DNA of 43,957 nt from Thermoplasmata archaeon (GTDB taxonomy: Archaea; Thermoplasmatota; Thermoplasmata; Lutacidiplasmatales; UBA184): contig DASPVQ010000028.1 of the NCBI GenBank assembly GCA_035622275.1, forward strand, positions 1 through 43,957, given 5' to 3'. Below, piece after piece: positions 23,315 through 30,219 of this stretch. The translations under genes and the position numbers were made by a program. Numbering within the stretch: position 1 is the first letter of the stretch; each line of letters starts with the position of its first letter. The notes under the pieces were generated by a model. That model was given only the letters and a program-made list of their open reading frames with translations. It had not been told where the DNA came from and did not search any database.

Positions 23315-24766
23315 CTAGCCTCCGCGGACCGGCACGTGGCGGAAGCGCGCGACCGGGGCGCCGTGGCTGACCCGGGCGACCTGCGAGGGCTGGCCCTTGC
23401 CGCAGTTGGGCAGGCCCCACAGGTGCCAGGTCGACGCGTCCGCGACGGCGTCCATCTTCGCCCAGAACTCCGGCGTCATCCCGGCGTAGATCGGGTTGCG
23501 CACGATCTCGCCGAGCTCGCCGCGGACGATGCGGCGGCCGAGCTCGGTGCCGAACTGGAAGTTGAGGCGCTTATCGTCGATCGACCAGGAGCGGTTCGTC
23601 GCAAGGTAGACGCCCTCGTCGACGCCGCTCAGCAGCTCGTCGAGCGACATTGTGCCGGGCCGGAGGTCGACGTTCGTCATGCGGATCAGGGGCGCACGGT
23701 CCGGTCCGTCGGCCCGGGCGGTCCCGCCGGAGTGGGCGAGCCCGAGCTGGGCCGCCGACTCCCGAGAGGAGAGGACCCCGACCAGCGTGCCGCGCTCGAC
23801 GATCGGCACGCGCTGGGCGGCCACCGCCTCGTCGTCCCAGCCGAACGTGCCGAGGCCGCCGGGCTCCGTCGCGTCCGCGACCACGTTCATGAGCGGGCTC
23901 CCGTAGGGCAGCGATCCGATCCGGTCGGCGGCGACCCAGCTCGTCCCCGCGTAGCCGGCCTCGTTGCCGTAGATCCGGTCGAGCTCGACCGCATGGCCCA
24001 CGCTCTCGTGGACCTGGAGCGCGAGCTGCGACGACTCGAGCACCACCGTGGTCGTCCCGGTGGGACAGGCCGGCGCGTCGAGGAGGGCCAGTGCCTCGCG
24101 TCCGACCGCCTCCGCGTGGGACACGAGGTCGAGCCCCCGGATGAACTCGAAGCCGGCCTGCGCGTAGTCGCCGCCGAAGGAAGCGGGCCAGGAGCGCCGC
24201 TGGACCATGCCCGCGCGGATCGCGGTCGCCGCGATGCCGGCGCCGACGTGGACGATCCGCGAGCGGTACGCCGCGCCGTCCGTGGACCGGAACCACTTGA
24301 CCTCCTCCCACGCGTCGAACGAGGCCGCCCCGCTCTTCACGGACGGTCCGACGTGCAGGAGGCGCTCGCTCTCCGTGAGCAGCGCGACGATCTCCTCGTG
24401 GCCGACCTCGAACGGGTCCTCGCGGACGGGCGAGGAGTAGCGGCCGTTGATCGGTCCGTTGTCGTCGGTGACGCTCAGCGGTTGGCGCGTCGAGCGGCTC
24501 GCCGCGCGCGCGAGGCGCACCGCCTGGCGCGCCGCCGCCCGGACCCCGGCCGTCGTGAGGTCGCTCGTACCGGCGAACCCCCAGGCGCGCGCGGTGCGCA
24601 CGCGCACCCCGAGGCCCGCGGAGGTGCTCGACGTCAGCGCGTCCGCGACCCCGTCGCGGACGGCGATGTTCAGGTACCGGTACGGGGCGACCAGCCGGAC
24701 GTCGGCGTAGTCGACGCCGGCCGTCTCGGCCGCGCCGAGCGCGACGTCGACGAGCTCCTCGGACAC
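23315..24766 (-). CDS. tldD: TldD metalloprotease subunit
   Basis: A 483-aa zinc protease subunit of the TldD/TldE heterodimer. The HExxxH motif is HESVGHAVELDRI, and the distal Cys ligand is in LPNCGKGQP near the C-terminus. Other family blocks are GTSWVAADRIGSLPYGSPLMNVVAD, MTNVDLRPGTMSLDELL and EIVRNPIYAGMTPEFW. The start is uncertain: a TTG at 24796 overlaps the only TATA-like element (24797-24804), so a downstream GTG is more likely. The GTG at 24766 gives SEELVDVAL at the N-terminus and the best promoter spacing; the GTG at 24784 is also possible. Confidence 0.88.
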   Translation of the reverse strand: MSEELVDVALGAAETAGVDYADVRLVAPYRYLNIAVRDGVADALTSSTSAGLGVRVRTARAWGFAGTSDLTTAGVRAAARQAVRLARAASRSTRQPLSVTDDNGPINGRYSSPVREDPFEVGHEEIVALLTESERLLHVGPSVKSGAASFDAWEEVKWFRSTDGAAYRSRIVHVGAGIAATAIRAGMVQRRSWPASFGGDYAQAGFEFIRGLDLVSHAEAVGREALALLDAPACPTGTTTVVLESSQLALQVHESVGHAVELDRIYGNEAGYAGTSWVAADRIGSLPYGSPLMNVVADATEPGGLGTFGWDDEAVAAQRVPIVERGTLVGVLSSRESAAQLGLAHSGGTARADGPDRAPLIRMTNVDLRPGTMSLDELLSGVDEGVYLATNRSWSIDDKRLNFQFGTELGRRIVRGELGEIVRNPIYAGMTPEFWAKMDAVADASTWHLWGLPNCGKGQPSQVARVSHGAPVARFRHVPVRGG

Positions 24767-24796
24767 GGCTCCCGGGCCCGCCACGCGGGCCCCCAA

Positions 24797-24804
24797 GATA
24801 AGCT
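24797..24804 (-). promoter_or_regulatory. TATA-like element of the tldD-tldE-purN operon
   Basis: GCTTATCT on the minus strand. Its position rules out the upstream TTG as the tldD start and puts the transcription start near 24775, just ahead of the GTG at 24766. Confidence 0.5.
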
Positions 24805-24818
24805 CCCGCGCCGCCGAC

Positions 24819-25787
24819 CTAGAGCATGACGCGCAGGTTGAGCTTCTCGGTGAGCTCCTTGTAGCGGTTGCGGATCGTGACCTCGGTCACGCCGGCGACC
24901 TCCGCGACCTCGCGCTGGGTCCGGCGCTCGCCGCACTGCACGCTCGCGATGTAGATCGCGGCCGCGGCGACCCCGGTCGGCCCCCGGCCGCTCGTGAGCT
25001 CGCGCTCGGTGGCGTCCTTGAGGATCTCGTTCGCGCGGGTCTGGATCTCGCCCTTGAGCTTGAGCTCGGAACAGAAGCGCTGGATGTAGTCCTGCGGCCG
25101 GGTCGGCATCAGCTTGAGGTGGAGCTCACGGGTCATGAACCGGTACGTGCGGCCGATCTCCTTGCGCCCGATCCGGGACTTGGAGGCGATCTCGTCGAGG
25201 GTCCGAGGCACGTTGCACTGTCGGCAGCTGCCGTAGAGCGACGCGGCGACCACGCCCTCGATCGACCGGCCCCGGATGAGATTGCGGTTGACCGCCTTGC
25301 GGTAGATCATCGCCGCCGTCTCCCGTACGTTGCGCGGGAGCGCCATGCCCGAGGCGATCCGGTCGAGCTCCGCGAGGGCGAAGGCGAGGTTGCGCTCCGT
25401 GGCGTTGGAGACGCGGATGCGGCGCTGCCACTTGCGCAGGCGGTAGAGCTGCGCGCGGTTGCGCGTCGGGATCGACTTGCCGTAGGGGTCCCGGTTCTTC
25501 CAGCCGATCTCGGTCGACAGGCCCTTGTCGTGGATCGTCAGCGTCGTCGGCGCCCCGGTCCGCGCCCGCTTCTCGCCCTGCTCGGCGTCGAACGCGCGCC
25601 AATCCGGGCCCTGGTCGATCATCGACTCCTCGAGCACGAGCCCGCACTCGTCGCAGACGAGCTCGCCGCGCTCGTAGTCGCGGGTCAGGTGGTTCGATCC
25701 GCAGCTCGTGCACCGGGTGGCGACCGCGAGGTCCTCGGCACGCGGTGCCGCCTTCTCGACGCCCCCGTTCTCCCCGTCGTCCGGCAC
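24819..25787 (-). CDS. tfb: Transcription initiation factor TFB
   Basis: A 322-aa TFIIB homologue that bridges TBP-bound promoter DNA and RNA polymerase. The N-terminal zinc ribbon is [20 protein letters not shown] with CDECGLVL following; the B-reader and linker region includes [19 protein letters not shown]. Two cyclin folds follow ([19 protein letters not shown] and [20 protein letters not shown]), ending with the [25 protein letters not shown] that contacts the BRE. The GTG at 25787 has a GGGAGG site 5 bp upstream. It lies 11 bp after the Gar1 gene, a conserved euryarchaeal gene pair. Confidence 0.95.
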   Translation of the reverse strand: MPDDGENGGVEKAAPRAEDLAVATRCTSCGSNHLTRDYERGELVCDECGLVLEESMIDQGPDWRAFDAEQGEKRARTGAPTTLTIHDKGLSTEIGWKNRDPYGKSIPTRNRAQLYRLRKWQRRIRVSNATERNLAFALAELDRIASGMALPRNVRETAAMIYRKAVNRNLIRGRSIEGVVAASLYGSCRQCNVPRTLDEIASKSRIGRKEIGRTYRFMTRELHLKLMPTRPQDYIQRFCSELKLKGEIQTRANEILKDATERELTSGRGPTGVAAAAIYIASVQCGERRTQREVAEVAGVTEVTIRNRYKELTEKLNLRVML

Positions 25788-25798
25788 GCCCGCCTCCC

Positions 25799-26065
25799 TC
25801 ACTCCGTCTCGAGGATCGTGCCGATGAGCGCGAACCCCTCCGCCGGGGTCGGCGGACGCGCGAGCCGCACCGATAGGTACGGTCGCGCGACCGGCCCGAA
25901 TACCCGCAGCACGGTGCCGTGGACGACGCGGCGGCGGTCGGTCACGCGCGTCCCCTCGGCCGGCGCCTCCGCGGTCGCGGAGCGGACGGTGAGATTCCCC
26001 GAGGGCGTGACCGCGCGCACGATGCCGACCTCGCACGGAACCGGGCGGGGGGCTGCTCGCGGCAA
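25799..26065 (-). CDS. gar1: H/ACA snoRNP-type protein Gar1
   Basis: About 88 aa, with the Gar1 beta-barrel core: [48 protein letters not shown], then GTILETE. Gar1 is part of the H/ACA complex that makes pseudouridine in rRNA. No ATG is available. The TTG at 26065 keeps the first beta strand and lies 28 bp from the CTTTAATA element; a GTG at 26020 would delete the strand. Another TATA-like sequence (26069-26077) lies in between, so the exact start is unsettled. It precedes tfb in one operon. Confidence 0.8.
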   Translation of the reverse strand: MPRAAPRPVPCEVGIVRAVTPSGNLTVRSATAEAPAEGTRVTDRRRVVHGTVLRVFGPVARPYLSVRLARPPTPAEGFALIGTILETE

Positions 26066-26068
26066 GTG

Positions 26069-26097
26069 GTATAAACGACTTGCGATAGGTATTAAAG
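26069..26097 (-). promoter_or_regulatory. Two TATA-like elements upstream of gar1-tfb
   Basis: CTTTAATA (26090-26097) and GTTTATACC (26069-26077) in tandem, directly downstream of the stop codon of the next gene on the same strand. The first suits a leaderless TTG start at 26065; the second would start transcription near 26047. Confidence 0.6.
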
Positions 26098-26099
26098 CG

Positions 26100-27212
26100 T
26101 TACGGTCGAGGCCGGGAGGCCCGGCTGCGGGCCCGGGCGGCGGCCGCCTCGGGGGTCTCTCCTGCCGGCGGTATCTCGGGCGGCACGTACGGGTTATACG
26201 GCAGGAACGCGAGCTTCTCCTCGGGCTCCTCGCCCTCCTCGGGTGCGTGGGCGTCCGAGGTGTCCCCGGCGGGTTCGGCCGGCCGCCGGCTCGTCTCTGG
26301 TCGCTCGCCGAGGGAATCAAGGTCGCCCGGCGCGACGCCCGAGACCGGCTCGGCGGCGAGCTTGCGCTCCCGCGAGATCCGGTCGACCTCGAGGTAGAGC
26401 GCCTCGATCTCCTCCTCGGGCGTGCCGTAGCGCCGGTCGTCGATCCGGCGATCGTCGCTGAGCGCCGCGCGGACCTGGCTCATCAGGCGCGCCGCGCTCT
26501 GCGCGTCGCGGGCGCGCCCCTTGATGCGCTGGAGCCGACGGGCGAGGTTGCGGGCCTCGCGCAGGATCTCCTCCTCCTCGTGCGGGCCCGGGACGGGCAC
26601 CGCGGGCGCGCGCGGGATGCGCGACACGGAGCGGCGTGCCTCCACCAGGCGCTGGGCCGTGAGGGCGAGGTTCTGGTCCTGGACCGCCTGCAACAGGAGG
26701 CCAAAGGCGCGCCCGGCATCCGCGACCTCCTCGCCGCGGTTCCGGGCCCGCCGGATCGACTCGCCGAGGTTCTGTGCTTCCTGCACGCAGAACTTCGGGA
26801 TCGCGTCGTTGAGGACCGCGAGCGCGAGCGAGGCGCTCGCCGCGGCCTTCTGCATCGAGCCGGAGCTCAGCGGCTCGCTCTGCAGGCGCGTCCGGGGGTT
26901 GCCGACGCGGGTGTCCAGATGCTGCAGGTCGACGCCGAGCGTCGAGGCGATCGCGCGGAGCTCGTCCGCGCGGCGGAGGAGCTCGCGGACCCAGGTCCAG
27001 TCCTGCGCGACCTTCGTGAGCAGGCTCTCGCCGCCCTTGACCACGCGCTCGGCCGCGGCCGCGTCCCCAGCACCGAGCGCGCGGTCGAAGGCGTCGCGGA
27101 TCTGCATCGTGGGAAACGGCAGCCCCTCGAGCTCGAGCTCGTGGCCCTGCGCGGTGAGCCGATCGAGGCGGGCGCGCAGCGCGACGATCGCCGCGGCATC
27201 GGACTTCGGCAT
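26100..27212 (-). CDS. Helical coiled-coil protein, unknown function
   Basis: A 370-aa protein that is almost entirely helical with heptad-like patterns to about residue 280, followed by an acidic and proline-rich tail containing FLPYNPYVPPEIPPAGETPE. I do not recognise a family. No membrane segment or catalytic motif is visible. It starts 3 bp after the zinc-ribbon coiled-coil gene ends, so the two form an operon and may interact; both share the segment type LAVLNDAIPKF / LMLLHEAIPSA, which suggests they are distant paralogues. Confidence 0.78.
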   Translation of the reverse strand: MPKSDAAAIVALRARLDRLTAQGHELELEGLPFPTMQIRDAFDRALGAGDAAAAERVVKGGESLLTKVAQDWTWVRELLRRADELRAIASTLGVDLQHLDTRVGNPRTRLQSEPLSSGSMQKAAASASLALAVLNDAIPKFCVQEAQNLGESIRRARNRGEEVADAGRAFGLLLQAVQDQNLALTAQRLVEARRSVSRIPRAPAVPVPGPHEEEEILREARNLARRLQRIKGRARDAQSAARLMSQVRAALSDDRRIDDRRYGTPEEEIEALYLEVDRISRERKLAAEPVSGVAPGDLDSLGERPETSRRPAEPAGDTSDAHAPEEGEEPEEKLAFLPYNPYVPPEIPPAGETPEAAAARARSRASRPRP

Positions 27213-27215
27213 CGC

Positions 27216-28460
27216 CTACGCGCCCTCCGGCGCGGCCGCCAGCATGCGCATCAGCCGGGCGAGCGTCGCGTCCGCGCGTTCGACCTCGCGCCGACGCAGC
27301 AGGTCGGTGACCTCGCGGATCTGGACCGCGGCATCCCGCGCCACCTCGCTGTCCGGCGGCAGGGTCCGCACGCGGCCGGCGAGGGCGCGGGCCTTCCCGA
27401 GCAGCCGGGCGAGCGCCTCGCCCTCGGACTCCCGGGCGGGGGGCGCTTCGGGCGCGGGCGGCGGCGCGACGGCGATCTGCTGCGCCTCGCGCGACTGCTC
27501 GAGCCGGTCGATCTCGAGCCGGAGCTCGCGAACGGCGTGGGTCGCGTCGACCAGTCGGCCCTTCTTCAAGTGGCGGGTTGCCTCGGCATGCAATCGCCGA
27601 GCGAGCGCGGCCGGCGGGTGGTCCTCGGGGTACCGGTCGAGGGCCGCCTCCTGACGCCCGAGCTCCTGATCGAGCGCGCTCGGGATGGCCTCGTGCAAGA
27701 GCATCAGCACCTGGGCAGCCGCCTGCACGACCGCGTCCAGGCGCTCCTCGGTGAGCCCGCTGCCATCCAGCTGGTCCCGCATCGCGGAGACCTCGCCCTC
27801 GATCTCCCCGAGCGGCACGCCGAGCTCCTTGGCCTCCTTGCGGAGCGCGTCGATCTGGCGCAGCAGCCCCTGGAGGCCGCGCCAGTCGGACTCGAACTGG
27901 CCGATCCGCTGCTCGGTCTCCAGCAGCAGCGGCCCGACCTGCTCGCGCTCTTCGCCGCGGATCGCCGACTCGAGCCGTCCGAGGTCGTCGCCGAGGGCGA
28001 ACTTGACGCCGCTCGCCCCCAGGGCGGTCGCCCGCGCCTGCAGCTGCTGCAGCCGCTTCGACAGGAACTCCTCGGTCTGGCGGTCGAGGCTCCGCTGGGC
28101 CCGTCGCAGGACCTCGAGCGCCTCGCTGGCGCGGCCCTCCGCCTCGATCAGCGCGGCCTGGCACATGTCGCTCGTGACGTCCGGTGCGCCGCGGCCGAGC
28201 TGGCGGACGCTGTCGAGCTTGCCGCGGAGGTCGCGGCTGATCGCGGCGCACAGCTCGGCCTCGGGAGACGGCGGACCGGCCGTCGAGGTCACCGGCGCCG
28301 GGATCGTCGCGGTCGCGGCTTCCATCTCCGAGGCCGTGGCCCCGTTCGGGCCGATCGTTCGGAGCGCCTCGATCGCGAGCGCGGTGGGGAACCCGCAGAC
28401 CGAGCAGTGGGCGACCGTGGGCGGGATCGGCTGGTCGCAGATCGGACAGTTCGACGCCAC
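27216..28460 (-). CDS. Zinc-ribbon coiled-coil protein, unknown function
   Basis: A 414-aa protein. The N-terminal zinc ribbon is CPICDQPIPPTVAHCSVCG (residues 5-23). After a Thr/Pro-rich linker comes long helical sequence with coiled-coil character (residues 65-310), a Pro/Ala-rich linker, and a last helical domain of about 70 residues. It resembles the many archaeal zinc-ribbon plus coiled-coil scaffold proteins with no assigned role. The GTG start has a CTATAGT element about 31 bp upstream, so this is the first gene of the pair with the 370-aa protein. Confidence 0.78.
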   Translation of the reverse strand: MASNCPICDQPIPPTVAHCSVCGFPTALAIEALRTIGPNGATASEMEAATATIPAPVTSTAGPPSPEAELCAAISRDLRGKLDSVRQLGRGAPDVTSDMCQAALIEAEGRASEALEVLRRAQRSLDRQTEEFLSKRLQQLQARATALGASGVKFALGDDLGRLESAIRGEEREQVGPLLLETEQRIGQFESDWRGLQGLLRQIDALRKEAKELGVPLGEIEGEVSAMRDQLDGSGLTEERLDAVVQAAAQVLMLLHEAIPSALDQELGRQEAALDRYPEDHPPAALARRLHAEATRHLKKGRLVDATHAVRELRLEIDRLEQSREAQQIAVAPPPAPEAPPARESEGEALARLLGKARALAGRVRTLPPDSEVARDAAVQIREVTDLLRRREVERADATLARLMRMLAAAPEGA

Positions 28461-28486
28461 GGTGTCTCGGTGCCCCTCTAGTAAGG

Positions 28487-28494
28487 ACTATAGA
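28487..28494 (-). promoter_or_regulatory. TATA-like element of the zinc-ribbon coiled-coil gene pair
   Basis: TCTATAGT centred about 31 bp upstream of the GTG at 28460 in a local A+T-rich patch. Confidence 0.5.
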
Positions 28495-28553
28495 CGAAGC
28501 TCCCGACCTTAACCTCTTGCCCGGCGAGGAGACGGCGGCGGAGAGTGGCGCGG

Positions 28554-28847
28554 TCAGCCCCCGCTGAACGTGGGCACGACCGTGAGCCGGACGTCCCGCT
28601 CGATCGCGGTGTCCAGCGGGATCGGCGTCTCGCCGTCGAGCACCGCGCTCCCCTCGGGCGCCAGGCCGGTCGCGCGGAGCACGCTGCGCACGAGCGTGCC
28701 CGCGGGCACGACCAGACGACGCCGCTCGACGCGCCCGGCCCGCGCGAGCTCGAGGTGGACGGTGACGCGAGCGGGGGAGGCGCTGAGGGGGAGACGTCCC
28801 GACGTCCGGAGCCGGGTCCGGGCGTCTTTTGAACTCCCGCGATGCAT
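28554..28847 (-). CDS. MoaD/ThiS/SAMP-like ubiquitin-fold protein with C-terminal Gly-Gly
   Basis: Beta-grasp protein ending in VVPTFSGG, the diglycine end needed for activation by an E1-like enzyme. Core elements are VTVHLEL, RRLVVPAGTLVRSVLRATGL and GSAVLDGETPIPLDTAIERD, matching small archaeal modifier and sulfur-carrier proteins. The start is a real problem: no in-frame ATG, GTG or TTG lies between the 3' end of the tRNA-Ser gene and the first beta strand. The nearest start that keeps the strand is the ATG at 28847, inside the tRNA variable arm; a GTG at about 28721 would remove the first strand. Whether it acts in protein conjugation or in cofactor sulfur transfer cannot be told. Confidence 0.75.
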   Translation of the reverse strand: MHRGSSKDARTRLRTSGRLPLSASPARVTVHLELARAGRVERRRLVVPAGTLVRSVLRATGLAPEGSAVLDGETPIPLDTAIERDVRLTVVPTFSGG

Positions 28848-28900
28848 ACGCACCACCAGATCTCGAATCTGGCGCCTTGGCCGAGCTAGGCTACCTCAGC
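28781..28900 (-). tRNA. tRNA-Ser (anticodon CGA) with a 33-nt intron in the T-loop
   Basis: Mature length is 87 nt, as expected for a type II tRNA. Read on the minus strand: acceptor GCTGAGG (28894-28900) pairs 7/7 with CCTCAGC (28782-28788); D arm GCC/GGC with the GG of the loop; anticodon stem CCAGA/TCTGG around loop TTCGAGA (anticodon CGA); variable arm GGTGC/GCATC; T-stem GGGAG (28834-28838) pairs 5/5 with CTCCC (28789-28793). The T-loop is TTCAAA, then 33 extra bases, then T before the 3' half. G73 is at 28781 and CCA is not encoded. A CTTAAG promoter element lies about 28 bp upstream. Confidence 0.88.
28795..28827 (-). other. Intron of tRNA-Ser, inserted at position 59/60
   Basis: 33 bases separate TTCAAA from T-CTCCC of the T-arm. 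The intron ends can pair with the 3' exon: AGACG (28823-28827) with CGTCT (28792-28796), followed by CCCG with CGGG across a single bulged A. This is a relaxed rather than a canonical bulge-helix-bulge motif. The cut site is ambiguous by one base because A or T could be nucleotide 60. Confidence 0.75.
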
Positions 28901-28925
28901 ACCCGTGCCGAAGGGAGCGGCGGCG

Positions 28926-28934
28926 GGCTTAAGC
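28926..28934 (-). promoter_or_regulatory. TATA-like element of the tRNA-Ser gene
   Basis: GCTTAAGCC on the minus strand, centred close to 29 bp upstream of the tRNA 5' end, the normal archaeal spacing. Confidence 0.6.
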
Positions 28935-28965
28935 GCTTTTGTCGGAATCCGCAGGGCGGAAACCC

Positions 28966-30009
28966 TCAGCGCCGTGCCGGGTCGGCGAGCGCGGCCTTGA
29001 GGCGTGTGATCGCCTCGACGGGGTACGGGTCGACGTGGCGTGCCTCCGCGAGGAACAGGCTGAGATGGTCCCCGAGGGCGAGCCCCACCAGCAACGCCTC
29101 GAGCCGGTCCTCGGATTCGAGCGGCACGCGCAAGACCCGCACGCCGCGGCGCGCGAGCAGGCGGTCGAGGTAGTCGAAGCTCTTGCGCGTCGGGGCGCTC
29201 TCCTCGGACCACTCGATCAGGACGACGGCGCAGCGACGCGCCTCGGTCGGTCGGACCGCGTCCCAGCCCACGAGCGCGTTGTGGAACAGCTCGGGCACCT
29301 CGTCGAAGAAGGCGAGACACTTCGCGTTCTCCTCGATCTGCGTCGCCCAGCGACGGGCGAGGCCGGCGAACGCGCTCTCCGCGTAGACGATCGGCAGGCG
29401 GTCGCCCAGCCGCCGTGCGAGGCGGGCGGGAAGACCGCGGGCCCGGCCGAACTCGGGCACGGCGGCTTCGACGCGGCTCGCGGCGTTCTCGAGCCGGCGC
29501 TCGTTCGATTCGGGGAACAGCGGGTCGATCAGCCCGAGCAGGCCGCCGAACATGGTCCCCACGGCCGTGCGGGGCGGGATCCCGGGCGGTAGCGGCAGGA
29601 AGGGCACGCCGTCGCGCTCGGCGCGCTCGGCGAGCGTGCCACCGCTCGTGACCACGACCCGGCGGGCCCCGGCCCGCCCGGCCGCGTCGTAGGCGCGCAG
29701 GGTCTCCCAGGTGGTGCCGGAGTAGCTGACCAGCACGACGAGGCTGTGGCGGCCGACGGCGCGCGGCAGGTCGGGCGAGCGGACGACCTCCAGCGAGAGC
29801 GCGGTCTCGGCCGCGACGAGGCCCCGCGCGAGCTCCGAGGCGATGCCCGAGCCGCCCATCCCGACGCAGAAGACGGTCGTGGTCCGCGCGCTGGCCCCCG
29901 GAGCGATAGCGACCCCGGATCGGAAGCCGTCGCGCAGCCCGCTCGGAAGTGCCGCGGCGAGCGCGCGCATCTTCGCCGGACCGCTCGGCTCGAGCGCACG
30001 GTTCCGCAT
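28966..30009 (-). CDS. Bifunctional phosphoglucose/phosphomannose isomerase
   Basis: A 347-aa enzyme of the archaeal PGI/PMI family, which interconverts fructose 6-phosphate with glucose 6-phosphate and mannose 6-phosphate. Two SIS-type sugar phosphate domains are visible: VFCVGMGGSGIASELARG, LVVLVSYSGTTWETLRAY, VVVTSGGTLAERA in the first, and GDRLPIVYAESAFAGLARRWATQIEEN with the catalytic-type Glu in the second; ELFHNALVGW is a further family block. ATG start, with GGATATC centred about 27 bp upstream. Confidence 0.9.
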   Translation of the reverse strand: MRNRALEPSGPAKMRALAAALPSGLRDGFRSGVAIAPGASARTTTVFCVGMGGSGIASELARGLVAAETALSLEVVRSPDLPRAVGRHSLVVLVSYSGTTWETLRAYDAAGRAGARRVVVTSGGTLAERAERDGVPFLPLPPGIPPRTAVGTMFGGLLGLIDPLFPESNERRLENAASRVEAAVPEFGRARGLPARLARRLGDRLPIVYAESAFAGLARRWATQIEENAKCLAFFDEVPELFHNALVGWDAVRPTEARRCAVVLIEWSEESAPTRKSFDYLDRLLARRGVRVLRVPLESEDRLEALLVGLALGDHLSLFLAEARHVDPYPVEAITRLKAALADPARR

Positions 30010-30031
30010 CGTCGGGCCGGGCGCCCTGCGG

Positions 30032-30040
30032 AAGATATCC
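30032..30040 (-). promoter_or_regulatory. TATA-like element of the PGI/PMI gene
   Basis: GGATATCTT on the minus strand, about 27 bp upstream of the ATG at 30009. Confidence 0.5.
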
Positions 30041-30219
30041 CTTGCGGGCGGCGCCCGCGACGGCCCGAGGCGCCCTACGAAACTACTTGAGCCCGCACGG
30101 GCCATTCGGACCGGCCGGCTCCCCGTGGGGGCCCGGAGGCGATCACGGCATCCGGACGTCGCAGCCCTGGGCCGGAGTCCGACGCGCGGATCTCGACCGG
30201 CAACGCCGGCCTCGACACG

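Noticed and set aside
25119-28481. A 1120-codon open frame on the plus strand opposite tfb, gar1 and the coiled-coil genes
   Set aside because: It is antisense to genes with clear protein families, has Arg/Leu/Ala-rich low-complexity composition and arises from the high GC content, which removes stop codons.
28828-28900. Truncated tRNA as a possible integration (att) scar
   Set aside because: The missing 3' half (CTCCC plus CCTCAGC) is present 33 bases further on, with perfect pairing, so an intron explains it better. No integrase or mobile gene lies nearby.
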